Positions 31,023-40,223 of a stretch of 56,258 nt of DNA are shown in pieces. Below the pieces are notes generated by a model. That model was not told the DNA's origin. It saw only the letters and a list, made by a program, of their open reading frames with translations, and did not search any database. The position numbers were made by a program, and so were the translations under genes. Location of the stretch: NCBI GenBank assembly GCA_016704895.1, contig JADIZG010000015.1, positions 1-56,258 on the forward strand, given 5' to 3'. Within the stretch, counting starts at the first letter, position 1, and each line of letters opens with the position of its first letter. The stretch comes from Betaproteobacteria bacterium. Lineage in GTDB: Bacteria; Pseudomonadota; Gammaproteobacteria; Burkholderiales; Casimicrobiaceae.

Positions 31023-32129
31023 ATGGAATCGATCTACTACGTGATGGCCTGGGCCTGCCACCGCAAGTGCAGGCACTGCTACGAGGATCGTTTCCGGCCG
31101 TACGTCCGCGGCCAGCTGGACGCCGTCGTGCGCGAGGCGGAGGCGAACTACCCGCGCATCGTCGACCATTTCCCGGCGCGCATGACCTACCTCGACCAGG
31201 ACGACCCGCGGCCCGACGGGACGTTCCCCGAGAAGACCGGACGCATCGTCCTGTCGGGCGGCGAGACGCTGATCGATCCGGTGCGCGAGCGCGTCACGTA
31301 CAAGGTGATCGAGCGCCTCGCGTCGAAGTACGCGGCGCAGGGCGGCGTCAGGATCGTCCTGCAGACGACCGGCGACCTCCTGACCGACGCGATCGTCGGT
31401 GACCTCCTGGATCGCGGCGTCTGGATGATCTCGGTCGCGAGCGTCGACGACTTTCACGTCGGGCTCGAAGGCCCCGAGAAGCAGGCGCGCTTCGTCGACG
31501 GGCTGACGGCGCTGTTCGAGCGTCACGGGATGCGCAAGTCCGGGCTGTCCGCGTCCACGCGCAACTGGCACGAGGAGGAGGGCCCGCGCTACAGCTTCTT
31601 CGGCGCGACGCCGGACTCGTGGATCGGCAAGCTGTGGCCGCGCGGCCGCGCGTGGCAGAACGGGCTGTCGGGCGCGACTCTCGCCGACAACTTCTGCAAT
31701 CGCTGGTCGGGGGGGCTCAATTTCCTGCGCCACGCGTACAACGGCTCGGAAGTGTCGGTCGAGCCCGACGGAAGCGTCTACCCGTGCTGCGTCAAGACGA
31801 AGCTCCCGATCGGAAGCCTCCTGGAGGACGAGCTGATCGCGATCCTCGATTCGCTCGTCGGCGAGCCCGCCTACGAGGCGATCACGATGGGTCATCCGGA
31901 GCGCATGGGCATCGCGCACGGCTGGAGCGAGGCGACGTTCGTCGAGCGCTCCGCGACCGTGACGCCGAAGGGTGCGCCGTACCGCAACCTGTGCATCGGC
32001 TGCGACCGCTTCCACGAACAGGTGCTGGGACCGATTCTCGAGGCGGCACGCGCACGGCGGCGCGCAGTGCGTGCGGCCGGTCTCGCTTCGCGACGCCAGC
32101 CCGTTCCCACCGCCGACGTGGAGCGCTGA
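31023..32129 (+). CDS. Radical SAM protein with SPASM-like C-terminal Cys region
   Basis: 368 residues from ATG 31023. The radical SAM cluster motif CHRKCRHC is at residues 12-19 and a SAM-binding GGE-like motif is at VLSGGETLIDP. Late Cys: NFCNRW, GSVYPCCVKTKLPIGSL and CIGCDRF, arranged like a SPASM/twitch auxiliary cluster. It is followed by a YnjBCD-like ABC importer in one operon (four-base gap to the receptor gene). Substrate unknown. Such enzymes often modify peptides, but co-transcription with an importer also allows a role in processing an imported small molecule. Confidence 0.85.
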   Translation: MESIYYVMAWACHRKCRHCYEDRFRPYVRGQLDAVVREAEANYPRIVDHFPARMTYLDQDDPRPDGTFPEKTGRIVLSGGETLIDPVRERVTYKVIERLASKYAAQGGVRIVLQTTGDLLTDAIVGDLLDRGVWMISVASVDDFHVGLEGPEKQARFVDGLTALFERHGMRKSGLSASTRNWHEEEGPRYSFFGATPDSWIGKLWPRGRAWQNGLSGATLADNFCNRWSGGLNFLRHAYNGSEVSVEPDGSVYPCCVKTKLPIGSLLEDELIAILDSLVGEPAYEAITMGHPERMGIAHGWSEATFVERSATVTPKGAPYRNLCIGCDRFHEQVLGPILEAARARRRAVRAAGLASRRQPVPTADVER

Positions 32130-32133
32130 AGCG

Positions 32134-33333
32134 ATGGTCGCCAGGCTCCTCGCGGCCATCGCGGCGCTGCTGTGCGCGATCGGGCCCGCGCGCGCGCAGG
32201 ATGCCGCGTGGGCCGACGTCCTCGCAAAGGCGCGCGGCCAGACCGTGCACTGGAACGCGTGGGCCGGCGACGAGAAGACCAACGCGTTCATCGCCTGGGT
32301 CGGCGACGAGGTCGCGAAGCGCCATGGCGTCAAGGTCGTGCACGTGAAGCTCAAGGACACCGCCGAGGCGGTGACGCGCGTCGTCGCCGAGAAGGCCGCG
32401 GGACGCGACAGCGGCGGCAGCGTCGACCTCGTCTGGATCAACGGCGCGAACTTCCTCGCGCTCAGGCAGCAGAAGCTGCTGTTCGGCCCGTACGCCGAAC
32501 GGCTGCCGAACTGGCGCTACGTCGACACGGCGGGCAAGCGATCGAACCTGGTCGACTTCACGATCCCGCACGAGGGCTACGAGTCGCCGTGGCGCATGGC
32601 GCAGGTCGTGTTCGTCTACGACGGCAAGCGCGTGGGCACCCCGCCGTCGTCGGTCGCCGCGCTCCTCGCGTGGGCGAAGGCGCACCCCGGCCGGTTCACG
32701 CACCCGAACGTGCGCAACTTCCTCGGATCGACGTTTCTCAAGCAGGCGCTCTACGAGCTTGCGCCCGATCCGTCGGTGCTGCAGCGTCCGGCGACCGACG
32801 CGAACTTCGCCTCGACGACGGCGCCGATGTGGGCGTGGTACGACGCGCTGAAGCCGACCCTCTGGCGGGGCGGCGTGCAGTTTCCCGAGAACGGCCCGGC
32901 GCAGCGGCAGCTCATGAACGACGGCGAGATCGACATGATGGTGTCGTTCAACCCGTCCGAAGCCGCGGTCTCGGCGAGCGCCGGACTGCTGCCGGACTCG
33001 GTGCGGACGTTCACGTTCGCGAAAGGAACGATCGGCAACACGAGCTTCGTGGCGATCCCGTACAACGCGACGGCGAAGGAGGGCGCGATGGTCGTCGCGG
33101 ACTTCCTGCTCGCGCCGGCGACGCAGGCGCGCGCGCAGGACATTCGCCAGATGGGCAACTTCACGGTGCTCGACCTGGCGAAGCTCGCGCCGGAGGACCG
33201 CAGGCGCTTCGACGAGCTGCCCCGGCATCCGGCGCTGCCGACCAACGCGGAGCTCGGCACGACGCTCCTCGAGCCCCACCCGTCGTGGATGACGCGGATC
33301 GCGACCGAGTGGGAGCGCCGGTACACGAAGTGA
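32134..33333 (+). CDS. ABC transporter substrate-binding protein (YnjB-like)
   Basis: 399 residues from ATG 32134. Signal peptide LLAAIAALLCAIGPARAQ; the mature protein starts DAAWADVLAKARGQTVHWNAWAGD. It has SVDLVWINGANFLALRQQKLLFGPY, EGYESPWRMAQVVFVYD and NFLGSTFLKQALYEL, the layout of E. coli YnjB and related receptors. The YnjBCD ligand is not firmly known (thiamine-like compounds have been suggested for relatives). Confidence 0.88.
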   Translation: MVARLLAAIAALLCAIGPARAQDAAWADVLAKARGQTVHWNAWAGDEKTNAFIAWVGDEVAKRHGVKVVHVKLKDTAEAVTRVVAEKAAGRDSGGSVDLVWINGANFLALRQQKLLFGPYAERLPNWRYVDTAGKRSNLVDFTIPHEGYESPWRMAQVVFVYDGKRVGTPPSSVAALLAWAKAHPGRFTHPNVRNFLGSTFLKQALYELAPDPSVLQRPATDANFASTTAPMWAWYDALKPTLWRGGVQFPENGPAQRQLMNDGEIDMMVSFNPSEAAVSASAGLLPDSVRTFTFAKGTIGNTSFVAIPYNATAKEGAMVVADFLLAPATQARAQDIRQMGNFTVLDLAKLAPEDRRRFDELPRHPALPTNAELGTTLLEPHPSWMTRIATEWERRYTK

Positions 33334-33335
33334 AT

Positions 33336-33402
33336 GGCGTCCGGCTCAAGCCGGACCCACGGGGCCTCGGGGGCCTTGTGGGTCCGGCTTCAGCCGGACG
33401 CC
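33336..33402. repeat. REPIN-like inverted pair inside the ABC operon
   Basis: 33336-33360 and 33378-33402 are 25-bp inverted copies of each other with one mismatch (ggcgtccggct... / ...cagccggacgcc). The element fills nearly the whole gap between the receptor stop (33333) and the permease start (33410). Confidence 0.8.
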
Positions 33403-33409
33403 CTCGCGC

Positions 33410-35134
33410 ATGAGCGCCGCCCCGGATCGCGCTGCGGTCGCGCCTGTGGGTCGGGCTTCAGCCCGACGCCTACGCCCGCTTGCGTGGGCTCCCACACTCA
33501 CCGTCGCGACGTTCGCCCTGCCGATCGCCGCGGGACTCGCCGGAACGATCGCGCCGGCGTTCGGCTACCTGCCCGCGATCGGCGGCAAGGGATTCACGCT
33601 CGATGCCTGGCGCGAGCTCGTCGCGTGGCCGGGGTTCGGGTCGAGCCTGAAGCTCACGCTCGCGACGGGATTCACCGCGACGATCCTCTCGGCCCTCCTC
33701 GCGTTCGGCTTCTGCGCGTGGGCGGCGGGACGCGCGTGGGGGCCGCGCGCCGCGGCGTGGCTCGCGCCGATCCTCGCGACACCGCATTCGGCGTTCGCGA
33801 TCGGCCTTGCGTTCGTGATCGCTCCGTCGGGATGGATCGTGCGCGCGCTCTCGCCGTGGCTCACCGGCTTCGACGTGCCGCCCGACGTCGCGACGGTCGG
33901 CCATCCGTCCGGCGCCGCGCTCGTCCTGGGACTCGTCGTCAAGGAGGTCCCATACCTCGTGCTGATGACGACCGCGGCGCTCGCGCAGGTGCGCTCGCAC
34001 GAGCACCTGGCGCTCGCCCGCTCGTTCGGCTACGGTGCGCGCGAGGCGTGGATCCGCGCGGTGCTGCCCCAGATCTGGCGCCAGGTGCGGCTGCCGGTGC
34101 TCGCGGTGCTCGCGTACTCGCTGTCGGTCGTCGACGTCGCGCTGATCCTCGGGCCCGGCAATCCGCCGACGCTCGCGGTGCTCGCGGTGCGCTGGCTCGG
34201 CGACGCCGACGTCCGGATGTGGTTTCCCGCGGCCGCCGCGGCGACGCTCGTGCTGGTTGTCGTGGCGGCCTCGATCGTCGCGTTACTCGCGCTCGAGCGG
34301 CTCATCGCGGCTGTGGGCGCGCGCATCGTCGCGCGCGGACGACGGAAGACGGCGCTGACGCCGCTCATCGGCGGGACGGCGGCGACCGTGGCTGCCCTCG
34401 GCGTGCTGGCGTGCGCGGCGATGGCGGGGATGGCCCTCTGGTCGGTCGCGACGCAGTGGCGCTTTCCCGGCGCGATGCCTTCCGGGCTGACGCTCGACGG
34501 CTGGGCGCGACGCGCCGGCGAACTCGCCGCGCCCGCGTTGAACACGGTCGTCGTCGGCGCGATCGCGACCCTGGTCGCGCTCGTGCTCTCGCTCGCCTGC
34601 CTCGAAGCGGAGCAGCGTCGGCCGCGCGCCGGTCCTCCTCCGGCGCTGTCGCTCCTGTATCTGCCGCTCCTCGTGCCCCAGGTCGCGTTCCTGTTCGGCG
34701 CGCAGGTGCTGCTCGTGCGCGGCGGAGCAGACGGTACGCTCGCGGCGGTCGCGTGGGCACACCTGATCTACGTGCTGCCGTACCTGTTCCTGTCGCTCGC
34801 CGATCCGTGGCGCGCACTCGATCCGCGCTACGCGCGCACCGCGGCGAGCCTCGGGGCGTCGCCGCTGCGCGTGTTCGTGGCCGTGAAGCTCCCCATCCTC
34901 GCGAGGCCCGTCGCGATCGCCTGCGCCGTCGCTTTCGCCGTGAGCGCGGGCCTCTACCTGCCGACGCTGTTCGCCGGCAACGGCCTCGTCCCGACGCTGA
35001 CGACCGAGGCGGTGACGCTCTCCGCCGGCGCGGACCGCCGGGTCATCGGCGCGTGGGCGCTGGCGCAGGCCGCGGTACCGCTCGTCGTCTACGCCGCGGC
35101 GGTGCTGCTGACGGCGAGGCGGAGCGCGGCATGA
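33410..35134 (+). CDS. ABC transporter permease, two fused membrane domains (YnjC-like)
   Basis: 574 residues from ATG 33410, with about twelve TM segments in two homologous halves. Each half carries an EAA-type loop: ARSFGYGAREAWIRAVLPQI in the first, AASLGASPLRVFVAVKLPIL in the second. The first 25 residues are odd: residues 13-20 (VGRASARR) are encoded by a complete REP palindrome (33446-33470), so the N-terminus appears rewritten by the repeat, or translation starts later. The stop overlaps the ATPase start (ATGA). Confidence 0.88.
   Translation: MSAAPDRAAVAPVGRASARRLRPLAWAPTLTVATFALPIAAGLAGTIAPAFGYLPAIGGKGFTLDAWRELVAWPGFGSSLKLTLATGFTATILSALLAFGFCAWAAGRAWGPRAAAWLAPILATPHSAFAIGLAFVIAPSGWIVRALSPWLTGFDVPPDVATVGHPSGAALVLGLVVKEVPYLVLMTTAALAQVRSHEHLALARSFGYGAREAWIRAVLPQIWRQVRLPVLAVLAYSLSVVDVALILGPGNPPTLAVLAVRWLGDADVRMWFPAAAAATLVLVVVAASIVALLALERLIAAVGARIVARGRRKTALTPLIGGTAATVAALGVLACAAMAGMALWSVATQWRFPGAMPSGLTLDGWARRAGELAAPALNTVVVGAIATLVALVLSLACLEAEQRRPRAGPPPALSLLYLPLLVPQVAFLFGAQVLLVRGGADGTLAAVAWAHLIYVLPYLFLSLADPWRALDPRYARTAASLGASPLRVFVAVKLPILARPVAIACAVAFAVSAGLYLPTLFAGNGLVPTLTTEAVTLSAGADRRVIGAWALAQAAVPLVVYAAAVLLTARRSAA
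33446..33470. repeat. Single REP palindrome inside the permease 5' end
   Basis: gtgggtcgggcttcagccc plus gacgcc, the unmodified family consensus, in frame with the permease coding sequence. Confidence 0.8.
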
Positions 35135-35793
35135 GCGGCGAGACGCTGTCGCTCGAGCGCGTCCGCATCGTCCTTGCCGGGCGCACGCTCGTCGACGGGC
35201 TGGACCTCGCGATCGGCCCGCGCGAATGCGTGACGCTGATGGGGCCGTCCGGCTGCGGCAAGTCGACGCTGCTCGCGTTCGTCGCGGGCTCGATCGGCTC
35301 GCCGTTCGTCGCGGAGGGACGCGTTCGTGTCGGCGACGACGACGTGACGGCGTGGCCGCCCGAGCGTCGGCGCATCGGCATCCTGTTCCAGGACGACCTG
35401 CTGTTCCCGCACCTCACGGTCGGCGGCAACCTCGCGTTCGCGCTGCACGAGCGGGTGCGTGGCCGCCGCGAGCGGCGTGCCCGCATCGACGCCGCGCTCG
35501 CCGAGGCGGATCTCGCGGGATTCGCCGACCGTGACCCGTCGACGCTGTCGGGCGGCCAGCGCGCGCGCGTCGCCCTGATGCGCACGCTGCTCGCCGAGCC
35601 ACGCGCGTTGCTCCTCGACGAGCCGTTCAACAAGCTGGACGCGCAGCTGCGCGACGAGGTGCGCCGCTTCGTGTTCGACCATGCGCTCGAGCGGGCGATC
35701 CCGATCCTGCTCGTCACGCACGACGAGGCCGACGCGCGGGCGGCGGGCGGGCCAGTGCTGCGATTCGGCAGCGGGGGCCCCCTGCGGGGCTAG
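35131..35793 (+). CDS. ABC transporter ATP-binding protein (YnjD-like)
   Basis: 220 residues from ATG 35131. Walker A LMGPSGCGKSTLLAF, Q-loop FQDDLLFPHLTV, signature LSGGQRARVALM, Walker B ALLLDEPFNKLD, switch LVTHDEADARAAG. Single-domain importer ATPase, translationally coupled to the permease. Its stop overlaps the convergent racemase-family gene by a few bases. Confidence 0.94.
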   Translation: MSGETLSLERVRIVLAGRTLVDGLDLAIGPRECVTLMGPSGCGKSTLLAFVAGSIGSPFVAEGRVRVGDDDVTAWPPERRRIGILFQDDLLFPHLTVGGNLAFALHERVRGRRERRARIDAALAEADLAGFADRDPSTLSGGQRARVALMRTLLAEPRALLLDEPFNKLDAQLRDEVRRFVFDHALERAIPILLVTHDEADARAAGGPVLRFGSGGPLRG

Positions 35794-36461
35794 CGGGCGA
35801 ACAGCCGCGCCCGCAGCGCCCGCACCGCCGACCCCGGGGTCGTCAGCACCGGCGCGCTCGTCGCGCGCGCGACGGCACCCGCCGCGCGCGCGAGGCTGAA
35901 CTGCGAGAGCGCGACTGCGGCGACCGGCATCGTCACCGCCCGCGCGACGGCCTCGGCCGCGAGCCGGTCGTGCGTGGCGCCGTCGCCCCGGTCGAGCGCG
36001 TCCATCGCTGCCTCGACCATCACGGGCACGACCTCGACGTCGCCCGGAAACTCGGCCGGCATCGAAGCGAGCGTGGGCGCGAAGGTGGCGACCAGCGCGA
36101 CGCGGCGGGCACCTGCCCGTGCGAGCGCGACCGCATCGTCGATCATCGCCTCGTTGGGCTTCAGCACCGGCCGGTCGGGCCAGCGCCGCGCCACCGCGTC
36201 GATGCACGGACCGAACGCCGAGCAGGTGAACAGGATCGCCGCCGCGCCGGTGTCGATCGCGTAGCCGGCGAGCGCGAGGAAGCGACCGGTCATGCGCTCG
36301 TCGAGCCCGGACGGGCTCGCGGCGAGGTCGGCCGACAGGCTGTCGTCGAGCAGGTTCATCCGCCGCGCCTCGGGCCAGGCGCGCGCGAACTCGGCATTGA
36401 TCGGCGCGATCGAGTGCGCGAGCGCGTGAACCAACGCGATCCGGACGCCGGGGTCAGCCAC
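35790..36461 (-). CDS. Aspartate/glutamate racemase family protein
   Basis: 223 residues from ATG 36461. One catalytic Cys lies in AAILFTCSAFGPCIDAV and VRIALVHALAHSIAPIN is the N-terminal strand-helix. The second Cys expected late in true Asp/Glu racemases is replaced by ALSQFSLARAAG (no Cys), so it may be a decarboxylase or isomerase-like member rather than a racemase. It overlaps the TRAP permease stop by eight bases, so it is the last gene of that minus-strand operon. Confidence 0.8.
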   Translation of the reverse strand: MADPGVRIALVHALAHSIAPINAEFARAWPEARRMNLLDDSLSADLAASPSGLDERMTGRFLALAGYAIDTGAAAILFTCSAFGPCIDAVARRWPDRPVLKPNEAMIDDAVALARAGARRVALVATFAPTLASMPAEFPGDVEVVPVMVEAAMDALDRGDGATHDRLAAEAVARAVTMPVAAVALSQFSLARAAGAVARATSAPVLTTPGSAVRALRARLFAR

Positions 36462-39039
36462 GTGCAGGCGCGCCGGACGCGGGCGCCATCCGACGTCCCT
36501 GCGACCACCAGACCAGCGCGACCAGCGCGAGCGCAGGCAGGTAGAACCAGTAGGGCGAGGCGCGACCCGAAGGCACCTCGAGGCGCGCGACGTCCCAGCC
36601 CTGCTCGAACCCGGACTTCCGCGCGCGCGAGCCGAACTTGACGCCGGAGACCTTCAGCGTGTCGCCGAGGCCCGCGAGCGTGAGGCCTGCTTCCGCAAGC
36701 CGCTTGCGCCCGTCTTCGCCGGCAGCGCCCAGCCGCAGCGCAACCGTCTTGCGGACGGCGTCGCCCTCGATCGTCTGCCCCCCGATCACCATCACCAGCC
36801 GTCCGCCGGCGGGCAGGTCGCGCGCGACGTCGTAGGCCTTCGACGCGGGCAGGTGCGCGTACTCGGGCGCGAGGTAGTCCATGAACAGGTTGGGGCGGAA
36901 CAGCAGGAAGCATGCGAGCCCGAGCGCGGCGACCTCCCACCAGCGGCAGCGGATGCGGAACCAGCCCATCGTGCACGCCGCGAAGATCAGCATCGCGAGT
37001 ATCGACCCCGAGACGACGATCATGAGCTCGCCGACGCTGTCGATGTCGATCAGCAGGAGTGCCGGGTTGAAGATCCAGATGAAGGGCAGGATGACGGTGC
37101 GCAGCGCGTAGATCGCGCCCTGGATGCCGGTCGCGATGGCGTCCTCGCCCGAGATCGCGGCCGCCGCGAACGTCGCGAGGCCCACCGGCGGCGTGATGTC
37201 GCCCATGATCCCGTAGTAGAAGACGAACAGGTGCACGGCGACGAGCGGAATCATGAGCCCGGCCTGCGCGCCGAGTTCGACGACGACCGGTGCCATCAGC
37301 GTGGCGACCAGCACGTAGTTGGCGGTCGTCGGCACGCCCAAACCCAGGACGAGGCACACGAACGCGATGAACAGCAGCATCACGATCACGTTCCCCTGCG
37401 AGACGAGCTCGACGAACTCCGTCATCCTGAGGCCCAGGCCCGTGAGCGTGATCGCGCCGACGACGACGCCCGCCGTCGCCGTCGCGACGCCGATGCCGAT
37501 CATGTTGCGCGAGCCGTCGGCCAGGCCGTGCACGACGTCCCGGAAACCCGTGACCCACGTGCCGCGCGCGGGCATGCCGCGGAACGCGGCGATCAGCGGC
37601 CGCTGGGTCAGCATGAGCCCGACCAGCGCGACGATCGCCCAGAACGCCGAGAGCGACGGCGACATCTCCTCGACCATCAGGCACCAGATCAGCATGCCGA
37701 TCGGCAGCAGGAAGTGCAGCCCCGCCTTGACCGCAGGCCAGGTCTCGAGCGCGCGCGGCTGGTCGATGTCGATGTCGTCCGGCAGGTCCGGGCACTTCGC
37801 GGCCATCCAAGCGGCCCCCACGTAGAGCGCGGCGACGACGGCGCCTGCCACGTACGCCGCGGCGCCGCCGAAAGCGGCCTTCACGCCGGCCAGCAGGTAG
37901 TAGAGGAGGCCGACGACGACGATCGTGCCCGAGATGCCCAGCCCGGTGCGGATCGCCGCGTCCCTGAAGTTGCGCGGCTGGCGCTGCAGGATCGGCTGCA
38001 TCCCGAGCTTGAGCGCCTCGAGATGCACGATGTAGAAGAGGCCGATGTACGAGAGCGTCGCGGGCAGGATGGCGTTGCGGACGATCTCCGAGTACGGGAC
38101 GCCGACGTACTCGACCATCAGGAACGCGGCCGCGCCCATCACCGGCGGCATGATCTGGCCGTTCACCGACGACATCGTCTCGATCGCCCCGGCCTTGATG
38201 CCGCCGTAGCCCGCCTTCTTCATCAGCGGGATCGTGAAGATGCCGCCGGACACGACGTTGCTCACCGACGAGCCGGAGATCATGCCGTTCAGCGCCGACG
38301 AGACGACGGCGACCTTCGCCGGGCCCCCGCGCAGGTGGCCGAGCGCGGCGAAGCTCACCTGCATCATGTAGTTGCCGCCGCCGGCGCGGTCGAGCAGCGT
38401 GCCGAACAGCACGTACACGAAGATCGTCCCCGTCGACACGCCCAGCGCGATGCCGAACACGCCCTCGGTCGTGAGCCACATGTGCGACAGCAGGCGGTTG
38501 AGCGACGCGCCCTTGTGCTGGAGCACCTCGGGGAGGTACTGCCCGCCCATGCAGTAGGCGATGAACAGGGCCGCCAGCGCGGCCATCGGCCAGCCCACCG
38601 AGCGGCGAGTCGCCTCCAGCAGCAATACGAGCCCGATGGTCGCCACGACGATGTCCGTCGTCGTCGGCTGCCCGGGTCGCGTCGCGAGTTCACGGTAGAA
38701 CAGCAGCAGGTACGCCGCGGCGAATGCGCCGACGAACGCGAAGGTCCAGTCGAGCAGCGGGACGCGGTCCCGGGGCGAGCTCGCGAGCGCGGGCCAGGCG
38801 AGGAACGCGAGGAACAGCGCGAACGCGAGGTGGATCGCGCGCGCCTCGGTGTCGTTCAGGATGCCGATCGAGAGCGCGAACGGGAGCGGCGACGCGTACC
38901 AGAGCTGGAACAGCGCCCAGGCCAGCGCGACGCCGAAGATCAGCGTCGCCGTCGGTCCGCCGGGCTTGCGCGCGCCCGTGTCCGCCTTCGCGACGAGCTC
39001 CTGCAGCTCGGCGGACGCCTTCTCGATGTCGGTGGCCAT
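36454..39039 (-). CDS. TRAP transporter fused permease (TAXI-TRAP type, with DUF3394-like tail)
   Basis: 861 residues from ATG 39039. The fused small and large TRAP membrane domains comprise about 17-19 TM helices, including YVLFGTLLDRAGGGNYMMQV, NGMISGSSVSNVVSGGIFTIP and MPPVMGAAAFLMVEYVGVPY, signatures of the 4TM/12TM fusion. A soluble-like C-terminal segment (GGQTIEGDAVRKTVALRLG; KVSGVKFGSRARKSGFEQGW) matches the DUF3394 tail. It drives Na+- or H+-coupled uptake using the TAXI receptor encoded just upstream. Confidence 0.93.
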   Translation of the reverse strand: MATDIEKASAELQELVAKADTGARKPGGPTATLIFGVALAWALFQLWYASPLPFALSIGILNDTEARAIHLAFALFLAFLAWPALASSPRDRVPLLDWTFAFVGAFAAAYLLLFYRELATRPGQPTTTDIVVATIGLVLLLEATRRSVGWPMAALAALFIAYCMGGQYLPEVLQHKGASLNRLLSHMWLTTEGVFGIALGVSTGTIFVYVLFGTLLDRAGGGNYMMQVSFAALGHLRGGPAKVAVVSSALNGMISGSSVSNVVSGGIFTIPLMKKAGYGGIKAGAIETMSSVNGQIMPPVMGAAAFLMVEYVGVPYSEIVRNAILPATLSYIGLFYIVHLEALKLGMQPILQRQPRNFRDAAIRTGLGISGTIVVVGLLYYLLAGVKAAFGGAAAYVAGAVVAALYVGAAWMAAKCPDLPDDIDIDQPRALETWPAVKAGLHFLLPIGMLIWCLMVEEMSPSLSAFWAIVALVGLMLTQRPLIAAFRGMPARGTWVTGFRDVVHGLADGSRNMIGIGVATATAGVVVGAITLTGLGLRMTEFVELVSQGNVIVMLLFIAFVCLVLGLGVPTTANYVLVATLMAPVVVELGAQAGLMIPLVAVHLFVFYYGIMGDITPPVGLATFAAAAISGEDAIATGIQGAIYALRTVILPFIWIFNPALLLIDIDSVGELMIVVSGSILAMLIFAACTMGWFRIRCRWWEVAALGLACFLLFRPNLFMDYLAPEYAHLPASKAYDVARDLPAGGRLVMVIGGQTIEGDAVRKTVALRLGAAGEDGRKRLAEAGLTLAGLGDTLKVSGVKFGSRARKSGFEQGWDVARLEVPSGRASPYWFYLPALALVALVWWSQGRRMAPASGAPARG

Positions 39040-39083
39040 CCTCCCCCTGCGCTAGGCTTGCCCCCCGCACCACCGCCGCGCGG

Positions 39084-39143
39084 CGGGGGGGCGCGGAAGG
39101 GGGGGGGGGGGGGGGGGGGGCGCGCGGGGGGGGGGGGGGGGGG
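39084..39143. other. Poly-G low-complexity tract, probable assembly artefact
   Basis: Runs of 8, 22 and 18 G separated by a few bases. It lies exactly where the TAXI receptor gene should end. Runs like these are typical of read-quality failure and are very unlikely to be the true chromosomal sequence. Confidence 0.75.
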
Positions 39144-39212
39144 TTCCCGATGGCAACGTGGTTCCGGGCGTCGACGCTCGTGCATTGCGCCTGCCACCCC
39201 CGGGGGGCTGGC

Positions 39213-40180
39213 GGCCAGCCCTTCTCGCGGTAGTAGCGGGCGGCGCCCTCGTGCAGCGGCGCGGAGTTGCCGTCCTTCACCATGCCCTCGGGCGAGAGGT
39301 AAGCGAGCGCCGGGTGCAGCCGCTTGAATTCGTCGAAGTTGTCGAACACGGCCTTCACCACCGCGTAGACGGAGTCGGCCGGCACCTTGCTCGACGTGAC
39401 GACCGTGGCGAGCACGCCGTAGGTGACCGTCGGGTTGGGGTTGTTCGGGTACAGGTTGCCGGCGATCGTCGCTTTCGCGTAGTAGGGCCTGTCGGCGATC
39501 AGCTTGTCGACGGCGGGTCCGGTGATCGAGACGAGCTGCGCGCCGCAGGACGTCGTCGGGTCCTGGATGTTCGCGGACGGGTGGCCCACGCCGTAGAAGA
39601 AGCCGTCGATCTTGCCGTCGCACAGCGCGGGGCCGTGTTCGTCGGCCTTGAGCTCGGAGGCGAGCGAGAAGTCGCTCATCTTCCAGCCCAGCGCCACGAG
39701 CAACTCCTCCATCGACGCGCGCGTGCCCGAGCCGGGGTTGCCGACGTTGAAGCGCTTGCCCCTGAAGTCCGCGAACGATTTGACGTTCGCTTCCTTGCGC
39801 GCGACGACGGTGAACGGCTCGGGGTGCACCGAGAACACGGAGCGCAGATCGCCGTAGGCGCCGCCGCCCTTGAACTGGGCCAGGCCCTTCGTCGCGTTGT
39901 ACTGGACGTCGGACTGCGAGAAGCCGAGGTCGAGCTCGCCCGCCTTGATCGTGTTGACGTTGAACACGGAGCCGCCGGTCGACTCGACCGAGCAGCGGAT
40001 GCCGTGCTTCGCGCGGTCCTTGTTGACGAGCCGGCAGATCGCGCCGCCGGCCGCGTAGTAGACACCGGTGACGCCGCCGGTGCCGATCGTGACGAACTTC
40101 TGCTGCGCGGACGCGGGGGCGCCGAACGCCGCGAGCGCGAGCGCGGTGGCGAGCGAGGCGGCGAGAGCGGATCGTTTCAT
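39213..40180 (-). CDS. TAXI family TRAP transporter receptor; 3' end unresolved
   Basis: Start ATG 40180 is preferred over 40183 because AGGAG is then six bases away. Signal peptide ending APASAQ; TAXI motifs KFVTIGTGGVTGVYYAAGGAI, GELDLGFSQSDVQYNATKG, RFNVGNPGSGTRASMEELL and DGFFYGVGHPS. The conserved sequence ends near ARYYREKGW (about residue 322, position 39215), where a stop would be expected. Instead the frame runs on through the poly-G tract, so the real end is obscured by bad sequence. Periplasmic receptor for the adjacent TRAP permease; ligand unknown, possibly a C4/C5 acid or amino acid given the neighbouring enzymes. Confidence 0.88.
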
Positions 40181-40223
40181 CATGTTCTCCTTCCGTGCGG
40201 GTGGACGACGACGTGGTGAAGCT

